From Streptomyces sp. DH37 (GTDB taxonomy: Bacteria > Actinomycetota > Actinomycetes > Streptomycetales > Streptomycetaceae): DNA of 64,000 bases. The stretch lies in assembly GCF_029813835.1 (NCBI RefSeq), contig NZ_JARVKV010000008.1, positions 62,001 to 126,000 of the forward strand, written 5' to 3'. Below are positions 40,816 to 48,988 of the stretch, in pieces. How positions within the stretch are numbered: position 1 is the first letter of the stretch; each line of letters starts with the position of its first letter. Position numbers and translations under genes: made by a program. The notes below the pieces were generated by a model. That model was not told the origin of the DNA and did no database searches. It saw only the letters and a list, made by a program, of their open reading frames with translations.

Positions 40816-42117
40816 TCAGCCGGCCCGCCGCACCGAGGCGCGCAGCAGCACCGTACCGACGGCGCAGACGGCCAGGACCGTCGGGCCCACGGCCCACCAG
40901 CCCCCCGCGAGCAGCACCGCGGAACCGACCAGCGGCGGGCCGACCAGCGAGCCAGCGCTGCCGATCTGCGCCAGGAGGCCGTTGGCGAGACTGACGTCAC
41001 GGGACGCGGAGACCACCGCGGGGATCGTCGCGAAGGCGGCGGCGACGACGAGTTCGTTGGCCAGCGCGACGAGCAGCGCGCCGAACGCGCTCAGGGCGAC
41101 CCCGCCCGACTGCAGGAACGCCAGCGCCGCGCCGAGCGGCATGAGCAGGGACGCGGTGAACAGGTGGCGCACCGGCACCCCCCTGCGCAGCAGCCAGCCG
41201 CTGAGGAAGCCGCCCGCGATGCCGGCCAGCGACACCAGCCCGGTCATGGTCCCGGCCGTCGCCGTGGGCACGCCCAGCTCCTCGTGCAGGTAGGCCGGGA
41301 ACAGGGAGACCACCGCGACGATCGTTCCGCTGGCGGTGGCGAAGCCGGCGGCGAGCAGCAGCGGTCCGAGCAGACGGCGCGCGCCGGCGCCGCGGGACGC
41401 GGGCCCCTCCCCGTCCCCCTGGGCCGGCGTTCCGTCGCCGGGGCCCGGCCGGCCGAGCGCCAGCGCGGCCGCGGCTCCGATGGCCAGCAGGGCGCCGGAT
41501 TCGGCCGCCAGCCAGACCCGCCAGCCCAGCCACGACGACAGCAGGCCGCCGGCGAACGACCCCACCGCCAGCCCGACCGGGAAGTAGGTGCCCCACGCGG
41601 CGAGCGCGACGACGCGCCGGGGGCCGGCGTCCATCGCGATGATGACCGCCGGGGCGGCCACGACGACGGCGACGTACCCGACGCTCTCCACCAGCCGCAT
41701 CCCCAGCATCGGCCCGAAGCCGTCCGCCCGCGACTGCAGCAGACCCGCGGCCGCCATGACCGCGCAGCCTCCCAGCAGGGCCCACCGGAGCACCATCCGC
41801 CCGATGAGGCGGCTCACCGGCACGCCGAACAGCGCGGCCACGGCGGTGATGGAGGAGATGAGCAACGACATCTGGTCGAGCGACAGGCCGAGCGCGGCGC
41901 GCACGTCGACCGAGACGGGCGCCAGCTTGCCCAGGCCGGTGGCCGCCAGGACCCCGCAGAGGTACAGCAGGACGAAGCGCCCCCAGTAACCCCGCGGCGA
42001 GGACGGGAGACGGGCGGCCGTCAGCCCGTCGTACGCGGGGGATTCCCCCTGCAGGTCACGCGATCTTTTCCAGGCACACAAATCCGGGACTCTATCCCCG
42101 GAACGGCCACCGGGCAA
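40816..42117 (-). CDS. MFS transporter (probable nucleoside or drug exporter)
   Basis: The protein has about twelve membrane helices in the MFS pattern, beginning with RFVLLYLCGVLAATGLGKLAP and the first-loop LIGRMVLRWALLGG motif. The cytoplasmic centre (GPGDGTPAQGDGEG) separates two six-helix halves. The N-terminus is uncertain: TTG 42117 (433 residues) is chosen as a compromise; a GTG at 42216 is another option and neither has an ideal ribosome site. As the only transporter in the nucleoside cluster it is the best candidate for product export. Confidence 0.7.
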   Translation of the reverse strand: MPGGRSGDRVPDLCAWKRSRDLQGESPAYDGLTAARLPSSPRGYWGRFVLLYLCGVLAATGLGKLAPVSVDVRAALGLSLDQMSLLISSITAVAALFGVPVSRLIGRMVLRWALLGGCAVMAAAGLLQSRADGFGPMLGMRLVESVGYVAVVVAAPAVIIAMDAGPRRVVALAAWGTYFPVGLAVGSFAGGLLSSWLGWRVWLAAESGALLAIGAAAALALGRPGPGDGTPAQGDGEGPASRGAGARRLLGPLLLAAGFATASGTIVAVVSLFPAYLHEELGVPTATAGTMTGLVSLAGIAGGFLSGWLLRRGVPVRHLFTASLLMPLGAALAFLQSGGVALSAFGALLVALANELVVAAAFATIPAVVSASRDVSLANGLLAQIGSAGSLVGPPLVGSAVLLAGGWWAVGPTVLAVCAVGTVLLRASVRRAG

Positions 42118-42506
42118 GGACCTCCGCGGCGGATTTCTCCTCCCGGTGGCCTGAAACAACCACGGGCCGTCGCCGGAGAGGCGGGCGGCGCGCGGGAAAA
42201 GCCGTGCGATGCTCACGGAACGAGCTCGCGCGCTTTTACGGAACACTCTTTCGGGAACACCGGATTCGGCCTGTTCCATACAGCCCTTTCCCGCCGCAAT
42301 GCGGCCGCGCTGCGGGGGTTGACGGCCTCCACGGGCCGCCGGTTATCTTTGTCCCGCGACAGCCGTCCGGAAGGACGCTCGGCGGAGCACGACGGGGAAC
42401 GCGGGAAACCGCGGGGAACGCGAAGAACCCGGCACCCGGTTTTCCGGCCGTACCGCAGCGGCCGCCCGCCGACCGGTCGACAGTGCCATTCCTTGGAGGG
42501 GCGTCG
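42118..42506. promoter_or_regulatory. Divergent regulatory region between MFS exporter and PurH C-half operon
   Basis: This 389-base gap has no gene. It contains a near-consensus promoter at 42319-42348 for the rightward operon and the inverted repeat GGAACA-N12-TGTTCC (42254-42277), which could serve both directions. Confidence 0.6.
42319..42348 (+). promoter_or_regulatory. HrdB-type promoter for the PurH-C/MalY/PaoABC genes
   Basis: TTGACG (42319-42324) and TTATCT (42343-42348) are 18 bases apart, close to the Streptomyces vegetative consensus. The start codon of the AICAR-transformylase gene is about 160 bases downstream, leaving a long 5' leader. Confidence 0.55.
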
Positions 42507-43622
42507 ATGCCCGGTGACCAGAGAAGCGTGCGGCTCAAGTACGGCCTGAACCCCCAGCAGGAGCACGCCACCGCGACCATGCCCGACGGCGGGCCCCTGC
42601 CGTTGTCCGTGCTGAACGGCACCCCCTCGGTGGTGAACCTGCTCGACGCCCTGCAGGGCTGGCAACTGGTCAGGGAGGCCGACAGGGCCCTCGGACTCGC
42701 GGCCGCGGCGTCGATGAAGCACGTCTCCCCCGCCGGCGCCGCCGTCGCCGGCGAGGTGGACGCGGTGACACGGGCGACGTTCGCGCTGGACGACGGCCTG
42801 TCGGAGCCGGCGACGGCCTACGCACGCGCCCGGGACTGCGATCCGCGCTCCTCCTACGGCGACATGGCCGCGTTGTCGCGCCCCGTCGACATGGCGACGG
42901 CGCGCCTGCTGGCCCGGGTGGTCTCCGACGGCGTCGTCGCGCCGGGGTACGAACCGGGCGTGGTGGAGGTCCTGGCCCGCAAGAAGCGGGGCGCGTACCT
43001 CGTCCTGCGCGTGGACCCGGCGTACGAGCCCGCCGGGCGGCAGGTGCGGGACGTCTTCGGCGTACGGATCGTCCAGGACGCCGATCCGGTCGCGATCGAC
43101 GCCCGGTCGCTCGGCGAGAGGTTCGGGGAACCGACCGACCGGCACCTGCGGGACGCCGTCCTCGGGCTGATCGTGGTGCGGTACACCCAGTCCAACTCGG
43201 TGGCCTGCGTCCAGGACGGACGGACGATCGGGATCGGCGCGGGACAGCAGTCGCGCGTGGACTGCGTGCGGCTCGCCGGGGAGAAGGCCGACCGCTGGCG
43301 GCTCCGGCGGCACCCCCGTGTCGCCGCCGTCCGCTTCCCGGACGGCACACCGCTGCAGGACCGGGTGAACGGCGTGCTGCGGCTGGTCGAGGACCGGCTC
43401 GCCGCGGCACGGGAGCCCGACCCGTCGTGGGGGAGCCCGTCCTGCACCCTCGTCTCGGACGCCTACCTGCCCTTCCGGGACAACGTCGACGTCGCGGCCC
43501 GGCACGGGGTGGGGTGCATCGTCGAGGGCGGCGGGTCGAGGCGGAGCGGGGAGGTCGAGGCCGCCTGCGAGGAGCACGGCATCGCCCTGGTCCGCACCGG
43601 GCTGCGGCTCTTCTGCCACTGA
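42507..43622 (+). CDS. purH: Stand-alone AICAR transformylase domain (PurH C-terminal half, ATIC-like)
   Basis: The 371-residue protein is only the formyltransferase half of PurH. It has LKYGLNPQQ (about 10-18), the catalytic pair in SMKHVSPAGAAV (about 69-80), YTQSNSV (about 225-231), GIGAGQQSRVDC, and a closing PFRDNVD and LRLFCH. These read like eukaryotic ATIC rather than the usual bacterial PurH. It transfers formyl from 10-formyl-THF to an ortho-amino carboxamide. Active-site Lys/His, Asn and Asp equivalents are present. ATG 42507 has TTGGAGGGG. Its cyclohydrolase half is at 17624. The two together should close a pyrimidine ring on the C-nucleoside. Confidence 0.92.
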   Translation: MPGDQRSVRLKYGLNPQQEHATATMPDGGPLPLSVLNGTPSVVNLLDALQGWQLVREADRALGLAAAASMKHVSPAGAAVAGEVDAVTRATFALDDGLSEPATAYARARDCDPRSSYGDMAALSRPVDMATARLLARVVSDGVVAPGYEPGVVEVLARKKRGAYLVLRVDPAYEPAGRQVRDVFGVRIVQDADPVAIDARSLGERFGEPTDRHLRDAVLGLIVVRYTQSNSVACVQDGRTIGIGAGQQSRVDCVRLAGEKADRWRLRRHPRVAAVRFPDGTPLQDRVNGVLRLVEDRLAAAREPDPSWGSPSCTLVSDAYLPFRDNVDVAARHGVGCIVEGGGSRRSGEVEAACEEHGIALVRTGLRLFCH

Positions 43623-43663
43623 CCCGCCGTCACCGATCCGCCACCGATCCTCCGGAGGACCGC

Positions 43664-44899
43664 GTGCAGGAGAACGTACCGGCCGGCGCGGCGCCCCGGC
43701 CGCCGCGGGACGGGCACCGGGCGCTGCCCGGGTTCGACGACGTCCGCATCGAGAGCCTGCTGGAACGGCGCACGCTGAAGTGGGGGCGGCACGGCCCCGG
43801 CGTACTGGGCGCCTGGATCGCCGAGATGGACTTCCCCGTGGCGCCGGAGGTCCGGGACGCGCTGCACCGGGCGGTCGAGCGCGGCGAGACCGGGTACCCG
43901 CTCCGCGACATCCGCACCGGACTGCCGGCCGCGTGCTCCGGCTGGCTGGACCGCTCGTTCGGCTGGTCGGTGCCGGCCGAACGGATCTTCCTGGTCCCCG
44001 ACGTCGTGACCGGCGTGGGGCTGGGCATCGGCGCCTACAGCGCCCCCGGCAGCGCCGTCGTCGTGCCGACCCCCGCCTATCCGCCGTTCTTCGAGATCGT
44101 GGCCGCGCAGGGGCGGCGGGCCGTGGAGATCCCGCTGGTCCCCGATGGGGCGGGGCCGTCCCTGGACATCGACTCCATCGACGCCGCCCTGGCCGGCGGC
44201 GCCGGAACCGTCCTGCTGTGCAACCCCCACAACCCGGTGGGCAGGGTGTTCACCCGGGCCGAACTGTCGGCCCTCAGCCGCTGCGTCGCCGCCCGCGGGG
44301 CGCGGGTCGTCGCCGACGAGGTGCACGCGCCGCTGACCTATCCGGGCCACGAGCACGTCCCCTACGCCTCCGTCTCGCCCGAGGCGGCCGCGCACACCGT
44401 CACCCTGGTCTCCGCCGCCAAGGGCTGGAACATCCCCGGCCTCAAGTGCGCCCAGGCCGTCCTCACCGGCGACGGGGACGTCGCGCGGTGGCGCTCCCTG
44501 CCCTTCCACTCCCGGCACGGGGCGAGCACCCTGGGCATCGCCGCCCACATCGCCGCCTACACCCGCGGCGGCCCCTGGCTCCGCGACGCGGTGCGCTACC
44601 TGGACGCCAACCGCCGCTTCCTGGCCGACGTCCTGCGCTCCGAACTCCCGGAACTGGGGTACCGGATGCCCGAGGGGACCTATCTGGCGTGGCTGGACTG
44701 CCGCGCCCTCCGCCTCGACGACCCGGCCGGCTTCCTGCTGCGGGACGCGGGGGTCGCGGTGAGCGACGGCGCGTTCTTCGGCGCCGCCGGACGGGGGTTC
44801 ATACGGCTCAACTTCGCGACGTCGCGGCGGATCCTCGAGCGCATCGCGTCGGCGCTGACCGGATCCGTGCGTGCGCGGGCACGCCACCGTGCGCCGTGA
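43664..44899 (+). CDS. MalY/PatB-type PLP-dependent aminotransferase or C-S lyase
   Basis: The 411-residue fold-type I PLP enzyme has the MalY/PatB layout: LKWGRHGPGVLGAWIAEMDF near residue 37, GYPLRDIRTGL, CNPHNPVGRVF (about 187-197), VADEVHAPLTY (about 215-225), and the PLP Lys in SAAKGWNIPGLK near 250. The family contains cystathionine beta-lyases and aminotransferases. In this cluster amination of a keto intermediate is an attractive idea, but lyase activity is equally possible. GTG 43664 has CCGGAGGA. It follows the PurH C-half by 41 bases. Confidence 0.88.
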   Translation: MQENVPAGAAPRPPRDGHRALPGFDDVRIESLLERRTLKWGRHGPGVLGAWIAEMDFPVAPEVRDALHRAVERGETGYPLRDIRTGLPAACSGWLDRSFGWSVPAERIFLVPDVVTGVGLGIGAYSAPGSAVVVPTPAYPPFFEIVAAQGRRAVEIPLVPDGAGPSLDIDSIDAALAGGAGTVLLCNPHNPVGRVFTRAELSALSRCVAARGARVVADEVHAPLTYPGHEHVPYASVSPEAAAHTVTLVSAAKGWNIPGLKCAQAVLTGDGDVARWRSLPFHSRHGASTLGIAAHIAAYTRGGPWLRDAVRYLDANRRFLADVLRSELPELGYRMPEGTYLAWLDCRALRLDDPAGFLLRDAGVAVSDGAFFGAAGRGFIRLNFATSRRILERIASALTGSVRARARHRAP

Positions 44900-44980
44900 C
44901 CGCGGCGGCCCGCCGGCCCGGTCCCCCGGTTCCCCCGTCCCTGTCCCTGTCCGTACGGACCCCGAGGTGGTGGACATGCC

Positions 44981-45490
44981 ATGTCCGTGAAGAACCGCTC
45001 CGCGTCGTCGGTGGAGGTCGCCCTCACCGTGAACGGCGCGCAGGCGCGCCTGGTGATCGACCCGCGCGAGTCGCTGCTCGACCTCCTGCGGGAACGGCTG
45101 GCGCTGACGGGCACGAAGAAGGGCTGCGACCACGGCCAGTGCGGCGCGTGCACCGTCCATCTGGACGGCCGACGGGTCCTGGCGTGCCTGACGCCCGCGG
45201 TGCAGGTCCAGGGCGGGGCGGTGACGACGATCGAGGGACTGGCGGCCGCGGACGGCACGCCGCACCCGGTGCAGCGGGCGTTCGTCGACCACGACGCGCT
45301 GCAGTGCGGGTACTGCACGCCGGGCCAGATCATGTCGGCGGTCGCCTGTATAGCCGAGGGCCACGCGGGCAGCGACGACGAGATCCGCGAGCACCTCAGC
45401 GGCAACCTGTGCCGGTGCGGCGCGTACCCGAACATCGTGGCGGCGGTCCGGCAGGCGGCCCGCGAGATCCGCGGCCCGGCGGGGGGCTGA
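44981..45490 (+). CDS. Molybdenum oxidoreductase, [2Fe-2S] subunit (PaoA/CoxS-like)
   Basis: The 169-residue small subunit carries two [2Fe-2S] clusters: the plant-type GCDHGQCGACTVHLDGRRVLAC (about 49-70) and the second CGYCTPGQ...CRCGAYPNI pair (about 109-155). Unlike E. coli PaoA it has no Tat signal, so the enzyme is cytosolic. It is the first of three co-directional genes with an FAD and a molybdopterin subunit; the next starts four bases after its stop. Confidence 0.93.
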   Translation: MSVKNRSASSVEVALTVNGAQARLVIDPRESLLDLLRERLALTGTKKGCDHGQCGACTVHLDGRRVLACLTPAVQVQGGAVTTIEGLAAADGTPHPVQRAFVDHDALQCGYCTPGQIMSAVACIAEGHAGSDDEIREHLSGNLCRCGAYPNIVAAVRQAAREIRGPAGG

Positions 45491-45493
45491 CGG

Positions 45494-46498
45494 ATGCGCC
45501 CCTTCTCCTACACCGTGCCGGCCACCCTTGCCGACGCCGTCGAGGCCCTGGCCGCCGGCGGGCCCGGCACGAGGGCACTGGCCGGAGGCACCAGCCTGTA
45601 CGACCTGATGAAGCTGGGCGTCGAGACGCCGACGGCCCTGGTCGACATCCGCGGCCTCGCCGAACTGGCGGGGTTCGACACCACGGGCCCCGGGGAGTTG
45701 GTGTTCGGCGCCGGCGCCCGGATGGCCGACGTCGCCGGGGATCCGGTCCTGCTGCGCGACTACCCGGTCCTGGCGGAGTCCCTGACCAAGGCGGCCTCCC
45801 CGCAACTGCGGAACATGGCGACCGTGGGCGGCAACCTGCTGCAGCGCACCCGGTGCGGGTACTTCCGGGCCGGCCCGCCGTTCCCGTGCAACAGACGGCG
45901 GCCGGGCAGCGGGTGCGCCGCGCGCGGCGGACCGGACCGGGACCAGGCCGTCCTGGGCACGAGCGAGTCCTGCTCGGCGGCCTACCCGGGCGACTGGGCC
46001 GTGGCGCTGACCGCCCTCGACGCCCGCCTCGACCTGCTGGGGCCCCGCGGGCCCCGCACCATGGCGCTGTCCGAGCTGCACAGGGAGCCCGGGGACACAC
46101 CCGAGCACGAGCACGACCTCGAGCCCGGCGAACTCGTGGTCCGCATCCGCGTGCCGGCCACCGCGACGGGGCGCGCCTCCACCTACCACAAGGTCAGGGA
46201 CCGGGAGTCCTACGCGTTCGCGCTCGCCTCCGCGGCCGTGGCGGTCGGTCTCGACGACCGGCGCAGGGTCGTGGACTGCCGCATCGCCCTGGGCGGGCTC
46301 GCGACCCGGCCCTGGCGCGCCCGGGAGGCCGAGCGGACGCTCCTCGGCCGGCCGCTCACCGAGGACGGCGCCCGGCGCGCGGGGGAGGCGGCGCTCGCCG
46401 GCGCCCGCCCCGGCCTCCGCAACGCCTTCAAGACCGAGCTGGGCGTCCGCACCGTCGTGGCGGCCCTGCGCGTCGCCGGACTCCGGGCCGCCTCGTGA
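45494..46498 (+). CDS. Molybdenum oxidoreductase, FAD/[4Fe-4S] subunit (PaoB-like)
   Basis: The 334-residue subunit has the FAD domain of the xanthine dehydrogenase family (ALAGGTSLYDLMKLGVETP near residue 30; MATVGGNLLQRTRC near 112). A four-cysteine insert (RTRCGY, PFPCNRR, GSGCAAR, SESCSAA; about 118-160) is typical of PaoB/YagS-type aldehyde oxidoreductases, which hold an extra [4Fe-4S] cluster. That makes an aldehyde- or CoA-aryl-type substrate more likely than xanthine. Confidence 0.92.
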   Translation: MRPFSYTVPATLADAVEALAAGGPGTRALAGGTSLYDLMKLGVETPTALVDIRGLAELAGFDTTGPGELVFGAGARMADVAGDPVLLRDYPVLAESLTKAASPQLRNMATVGGNLLQRTRCGYFRAGPPFPCNRRRPGSGCAARGGPDRDQAVLGTSESCSAAYPGDWAVALTALDARLDLLGPRGPRTMALSELHREPGDTPEHEHDLEPGELVVRIRVPATATGRASTYHKVRDRESYAFALASAAVAVGLDDRRRVVDCRIALGGLATRPWRAREAERTLLGRPLTEDGARRAGEAALAGARPGLRNAFKTELGVRTVVAALRVAGLRAAS

Positions 46499-48687
46499 GC
46501 GCCCCCGTACCGCCCTCCGCACAGCGCGCGGGCGCCTACGACAAGGTGACCGGGCGGGCGCGCTACACCGCCGACCACCGACCGCCCGGCCTCCTGCACG
46601 CCGCGCTGGCGGTGGCCACGATCGGCAGGGGACGCGTCACGGGCGTGGACACCGCCGCCGCCTGCGCCGTCCCCGGTGTGCGCCTGGTGCTGACCCGTCT
46701 GGACGAGCACGAGGTGCGTCCCCCCGGCTTCCCGACCGCCGACTCGGGCTACGGCTTCCAGAGCCTGCAACCGCTCCTGGACGACCGCGTCGCCTACCGG
46801 GGCCAGCCGGTCGCCCTGGTGGTGGCGGACACGCCGGTCGCCGCCGCCGAGGCCGCGGACCTCGTGGAGGCCTCCTACGAGGCCGAACCGGTGGCCGTCA
46901 CGCTCGGCGCCGAGGGCACCGAGACGGTGTCGCAGGCGCAGGCGCTGAGCGACCCCAGGTTCTCCGACGTCTCACTGGGCGACGCCGACGCGGTCCTCGC
47001 CTCCTGTCCGGTCCGGATCGACGCGGCGTTCGACCTCGCGCCCCAGCATCAGGTGCCCCTGGAGCCGCCGGCCACCGTCGTCCGGTGGCGGGGCGACACG
47101 CTGACGGTGTACGAGAGCACCCAGAACAGCGGCGCCGTCAGGCACGGCCTCGCCAGGCAGCTGGGCATCGACCACTCCCGGATCGAGGTCGTCTCACCCG
47201 ACGTGGGGGGCGGCTTCGGCCAGAAGGCCTGGCTGCAGTCCCACCTGGCCCCGATGGCCGTGGCCGCGCGCCGGCTCGGTCGGCCGGTCGGGTTCGTCAT
47301 GTCCAGGCGGCAGACCTTCCACGGAACCAGCTTCCGCCCGGCCAGCCGGCACCGCGTACGGCTGGGCGCCGACCGCTCCGGAAAGTTGGCGGCCGTCATC
47401 CACGAGTCCTGGCAGCAGACCTCCCGGCACGACCTGTTCCCGTCGGACTTCACCACGGTCACCTCACGCCTGTACGGAGTGACGGCCTTCCGCGGCGCCC
47501 AGTGGCTGGAGCGCACCGACGTGCAGACGCCCGGCTTCATGCGCGCTCCCTTCGAACACGTCGCCGCGTTCGTCCTGGAGTCGGCGATGGACGAGCTGGC
47601 GTACGCCACCGGGAGGGACCCCGTGGCGCTGCGCCTGGCGAACGACACCGCCACCGACCCCGTCACCGGCCTGCCGTTCTCCTCCCGCCACCTGGCCGAG
47701 TGCCTGCGGCGCGGCGCGGCGCGGTTCGGCTGGGCGGCCCGCACGCCCCGGCCCGGGTCGATGCGCGACGCCGACGGAACCCTCGTCGGCTGGGGCGTGG
47801 CCGCCGGAGCCTACCGGGCCTCCGCCGCGCCCGCCGCCGCACGGCTGCGGGTGGACGCCCGGGGTCGGGTGGCCCTCGACGTCACCGGCCACGAGATGGG
47901 GCAGGGCCTGCGGACCGCCGTCGCCCGCACCGTGGCCGAGGACCTCGGTGTCGCCCCCGGTGACGTGCGGGTCGTCCTCGGGGACACCCGCGGGGTCGCG
48001 CAGCACCTGACCGCCGGTTCGTGGGGCACCGCGACCGCTCTGGCGGCGGTCCACGCCGTCCTGCGAAAGCTGCGCGCGCGGCTGGGCCTGCCCGGCCGCG
48101 GGCGGGCGGACCTGGCGGCGGCGCTCGCCGCCGCCCGTCTCCCGGCGATCACGGTCGAGGCCACCACCCGGGCCCCGGGCCAGTCGGCGGAGGCGGTCGA
48201 GAGGATGCTCGCCGGGAGGTCCGCTCCGGCCGGACCGGTGTACCCCGGTTTCTCGGCGTTCAGCTTCGCCGCCCACTTCGCCGAGGTCCGGGTGGAGGCC
48301 GCCACCGGACGGGTCTGCGTGCCGCGGGTGGTGAGCGTCGTGGACTGCGGCCGGGTGGTCAGTCCCGCCACCGCCGCGAGCCAGGTGCGCGGCGGCGTCG
48401 TGTGGGGCATCGGCGCCGCGCTGCGGGAGGGCGGCGAGCCCGATCCCCGTTTCGGCGGCTTCGTCAACGCCGACCTGGCCGAGTACCTGGTTCCGGTGAA
48501 CGCCGACGTCGGGCGGATCGACGTCGACTTCATCGGCGAACCCGATCCCCGGCTGGTTCCGGCGGGCGCCAAGGGCCTCGGCGAGGTGGCCCTCGTTGGC
48601 GTGGCCCCCGCCATCGCCAACGCGATCCACCACGCCACCGGACGGCGCCACCGGCGTCTGCCGATCCGGCGCGAGGACCTGCTGTGA
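46495..48687 (+). CDS. Molybdenum oxidoreductase, molybdopterin subunit (PaoC/CoxL-like)
   Basis: The 730-residue large subunit of a xanthine dehydrogenase-family enzyme opens with KVTGRARYTADH, has the VVSPDVGGGFGQKAWLQSH segment (about 231-250), GHEMGQGLRTAVARTVAEDL (about 465-485), and near the end GAKGLGEVAL with the catalytic Glu (about 690-700). The GTG start overlaps the FAD-subunit stop (GTGA). The complex hydroxylates an aldehyde or an aromatic N-heterocycle with water as oxygen source. Oxidation of the nucleobase or its precursor would fit the cluster; the substrate is not known. Confidence 0.92.
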   Translation: MSAPVPPSAQRAGAYDKVTGRARYTADHRPPGLLHAALAVATIGRGRVTGVDTAAACAVPGVRLVLTRLDEHEVRPPGFPTADSGYGFQSLQPLLDDRVAYRGQPVALVVADTPVAAAEAADLVEASYEAEPVAVTLGAEGTETVSQAQALSDPRFSDVSLGDADAVLASCPVRIDAAFDLAPQHQVPLEPPATVVRWRGDTLTVYESTQNSGAVRHGLARQLGIDHSRIEVVSPDVGGGFGQKAWLQSHLAPMAVAARRLGRPVGFVMSRRQTFHGTSFRPASRHRVRLGADRSGKLAAVIHESWQQTSRHDLFPSDFTTVTSRLYGVTAFRGAQWLERTDVQTPGFMRAPFEHVAAFVLESAMDELAYATGRDPVALRLANDTATDPVTGLPFSSRHLAECLRRGAARFGWAARTPRPGSMRDADGTLVGWGVAAGAYRASAAPAAARLRVDARGRVALDVTGHEMGQGLRTAVARTVAEDLGVAPGDVRVVLGDTRGVAQHLTAGSWGTATALAAVHAVLRKLRARLGLPGRGRADLAAALAAARLPAITVEATTRAPGQSAEAVERMLAGRSAPAGPVYPGFSAFSFAAHFAEVRVEAATGRVCVPRVVSVVDCGRVVSPATAASQVRGGVVWGIGAALREGGEPDPRFGGFVNADLAEYLVPVNADVGRIDVDFIGEPDPRLVPAGAKGLGEVALVGVAPAIANAIHHATGRRHRRLPIRREDLL

Positions 48688-48692
48688 CACCC

Positions 48693-48723
48693 GGCGGGGC
48701 CGGCCCTCAGGACCGGCCCCGCC
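48693..48723. terminator. Bidirectional terminator between convergent genes
   Basis: Perfect 11-base arms (GGCGGGGCCGG at 48693-48703, CCGGCCCCGCC at 48713-48723) with a 9-base loop lie right after the molybdopterin-subunit stop. The stop of the convergent chorismate-mutase-like gene (48707-48709) falls in the loop. Confidence 0.8.
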
Positions 48724-48988
48724 GCATGACCAGCAGGAGCAGGGCCAGGTCAGCCCCGTGGCCGTCCAGCTCCTCGGCGTAGTACCGCACCATCTCGTTC
48801 TCCCGGGACAGGTCGGTGCGCGACAGCCCCGCGGCCTTTCTCGCGTCCGCCAGGAGACACTCCTGCTCCGTGAACTGACGTATCAGCGCCACGATGCGGA
48901 CATTGATCTCGGCCAGCCGCTCCTCGTGGCGGCGCCAGCCGTCCCTGCCGTCGGAGGTCCTCATCGCTTCCCCGGTCACCGCGCTCAC
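48707..48988 (-). CDS. Chorismate-mutase-like (AroQ-fold) small protein, possibly inactive
   Basis: The 93-residue helical protein resembles AroQ-type chorismate mutases: a long first helix (RLAEINVRIVALIRQFTEQ), a Lys in ADARKAAGL, and DLSRENEMV giving the D-x-x-R-E pattern of the active site. The Arg usually found in helix 1's second half (E-R-R-E-L-like) reads E-Q-E-C, so full activity is doubtful. GTG 48988 overlaps the FMN-reductase stop (GTGA); ATG 48964 is an alternative. A link to chorismate is suggestive because the cluster has a TrpE(G). Assignment rests on motif pattern only. Confidence 0.55.
   Translation of the reverse strand: MSAVTGEAMRTSDGRDGWRRHEERLAEINVRIVALIRQFTEQECLLADARKAAGLSRTDLSRENEMVRYYAEELDGHGADLALLLLVMRRGRS

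Noticed and set aside
10022..43622. Reading the hisG/purA/purC/purH genes as housekeeping histidine and purine genes
   Set aside because: They are scattered among CoA, flavin and anthranilate genes, purC is duplicated, purH is split, and no other his or pur genes are present.
43780..48687. A 1635-codon frame through the MalY and molybdoenzyme genes
   Set aside because: Its first 900 codons are an out-of-frame reading of MalY and the small Mo subunits; the true gene starts at GTG 46495.
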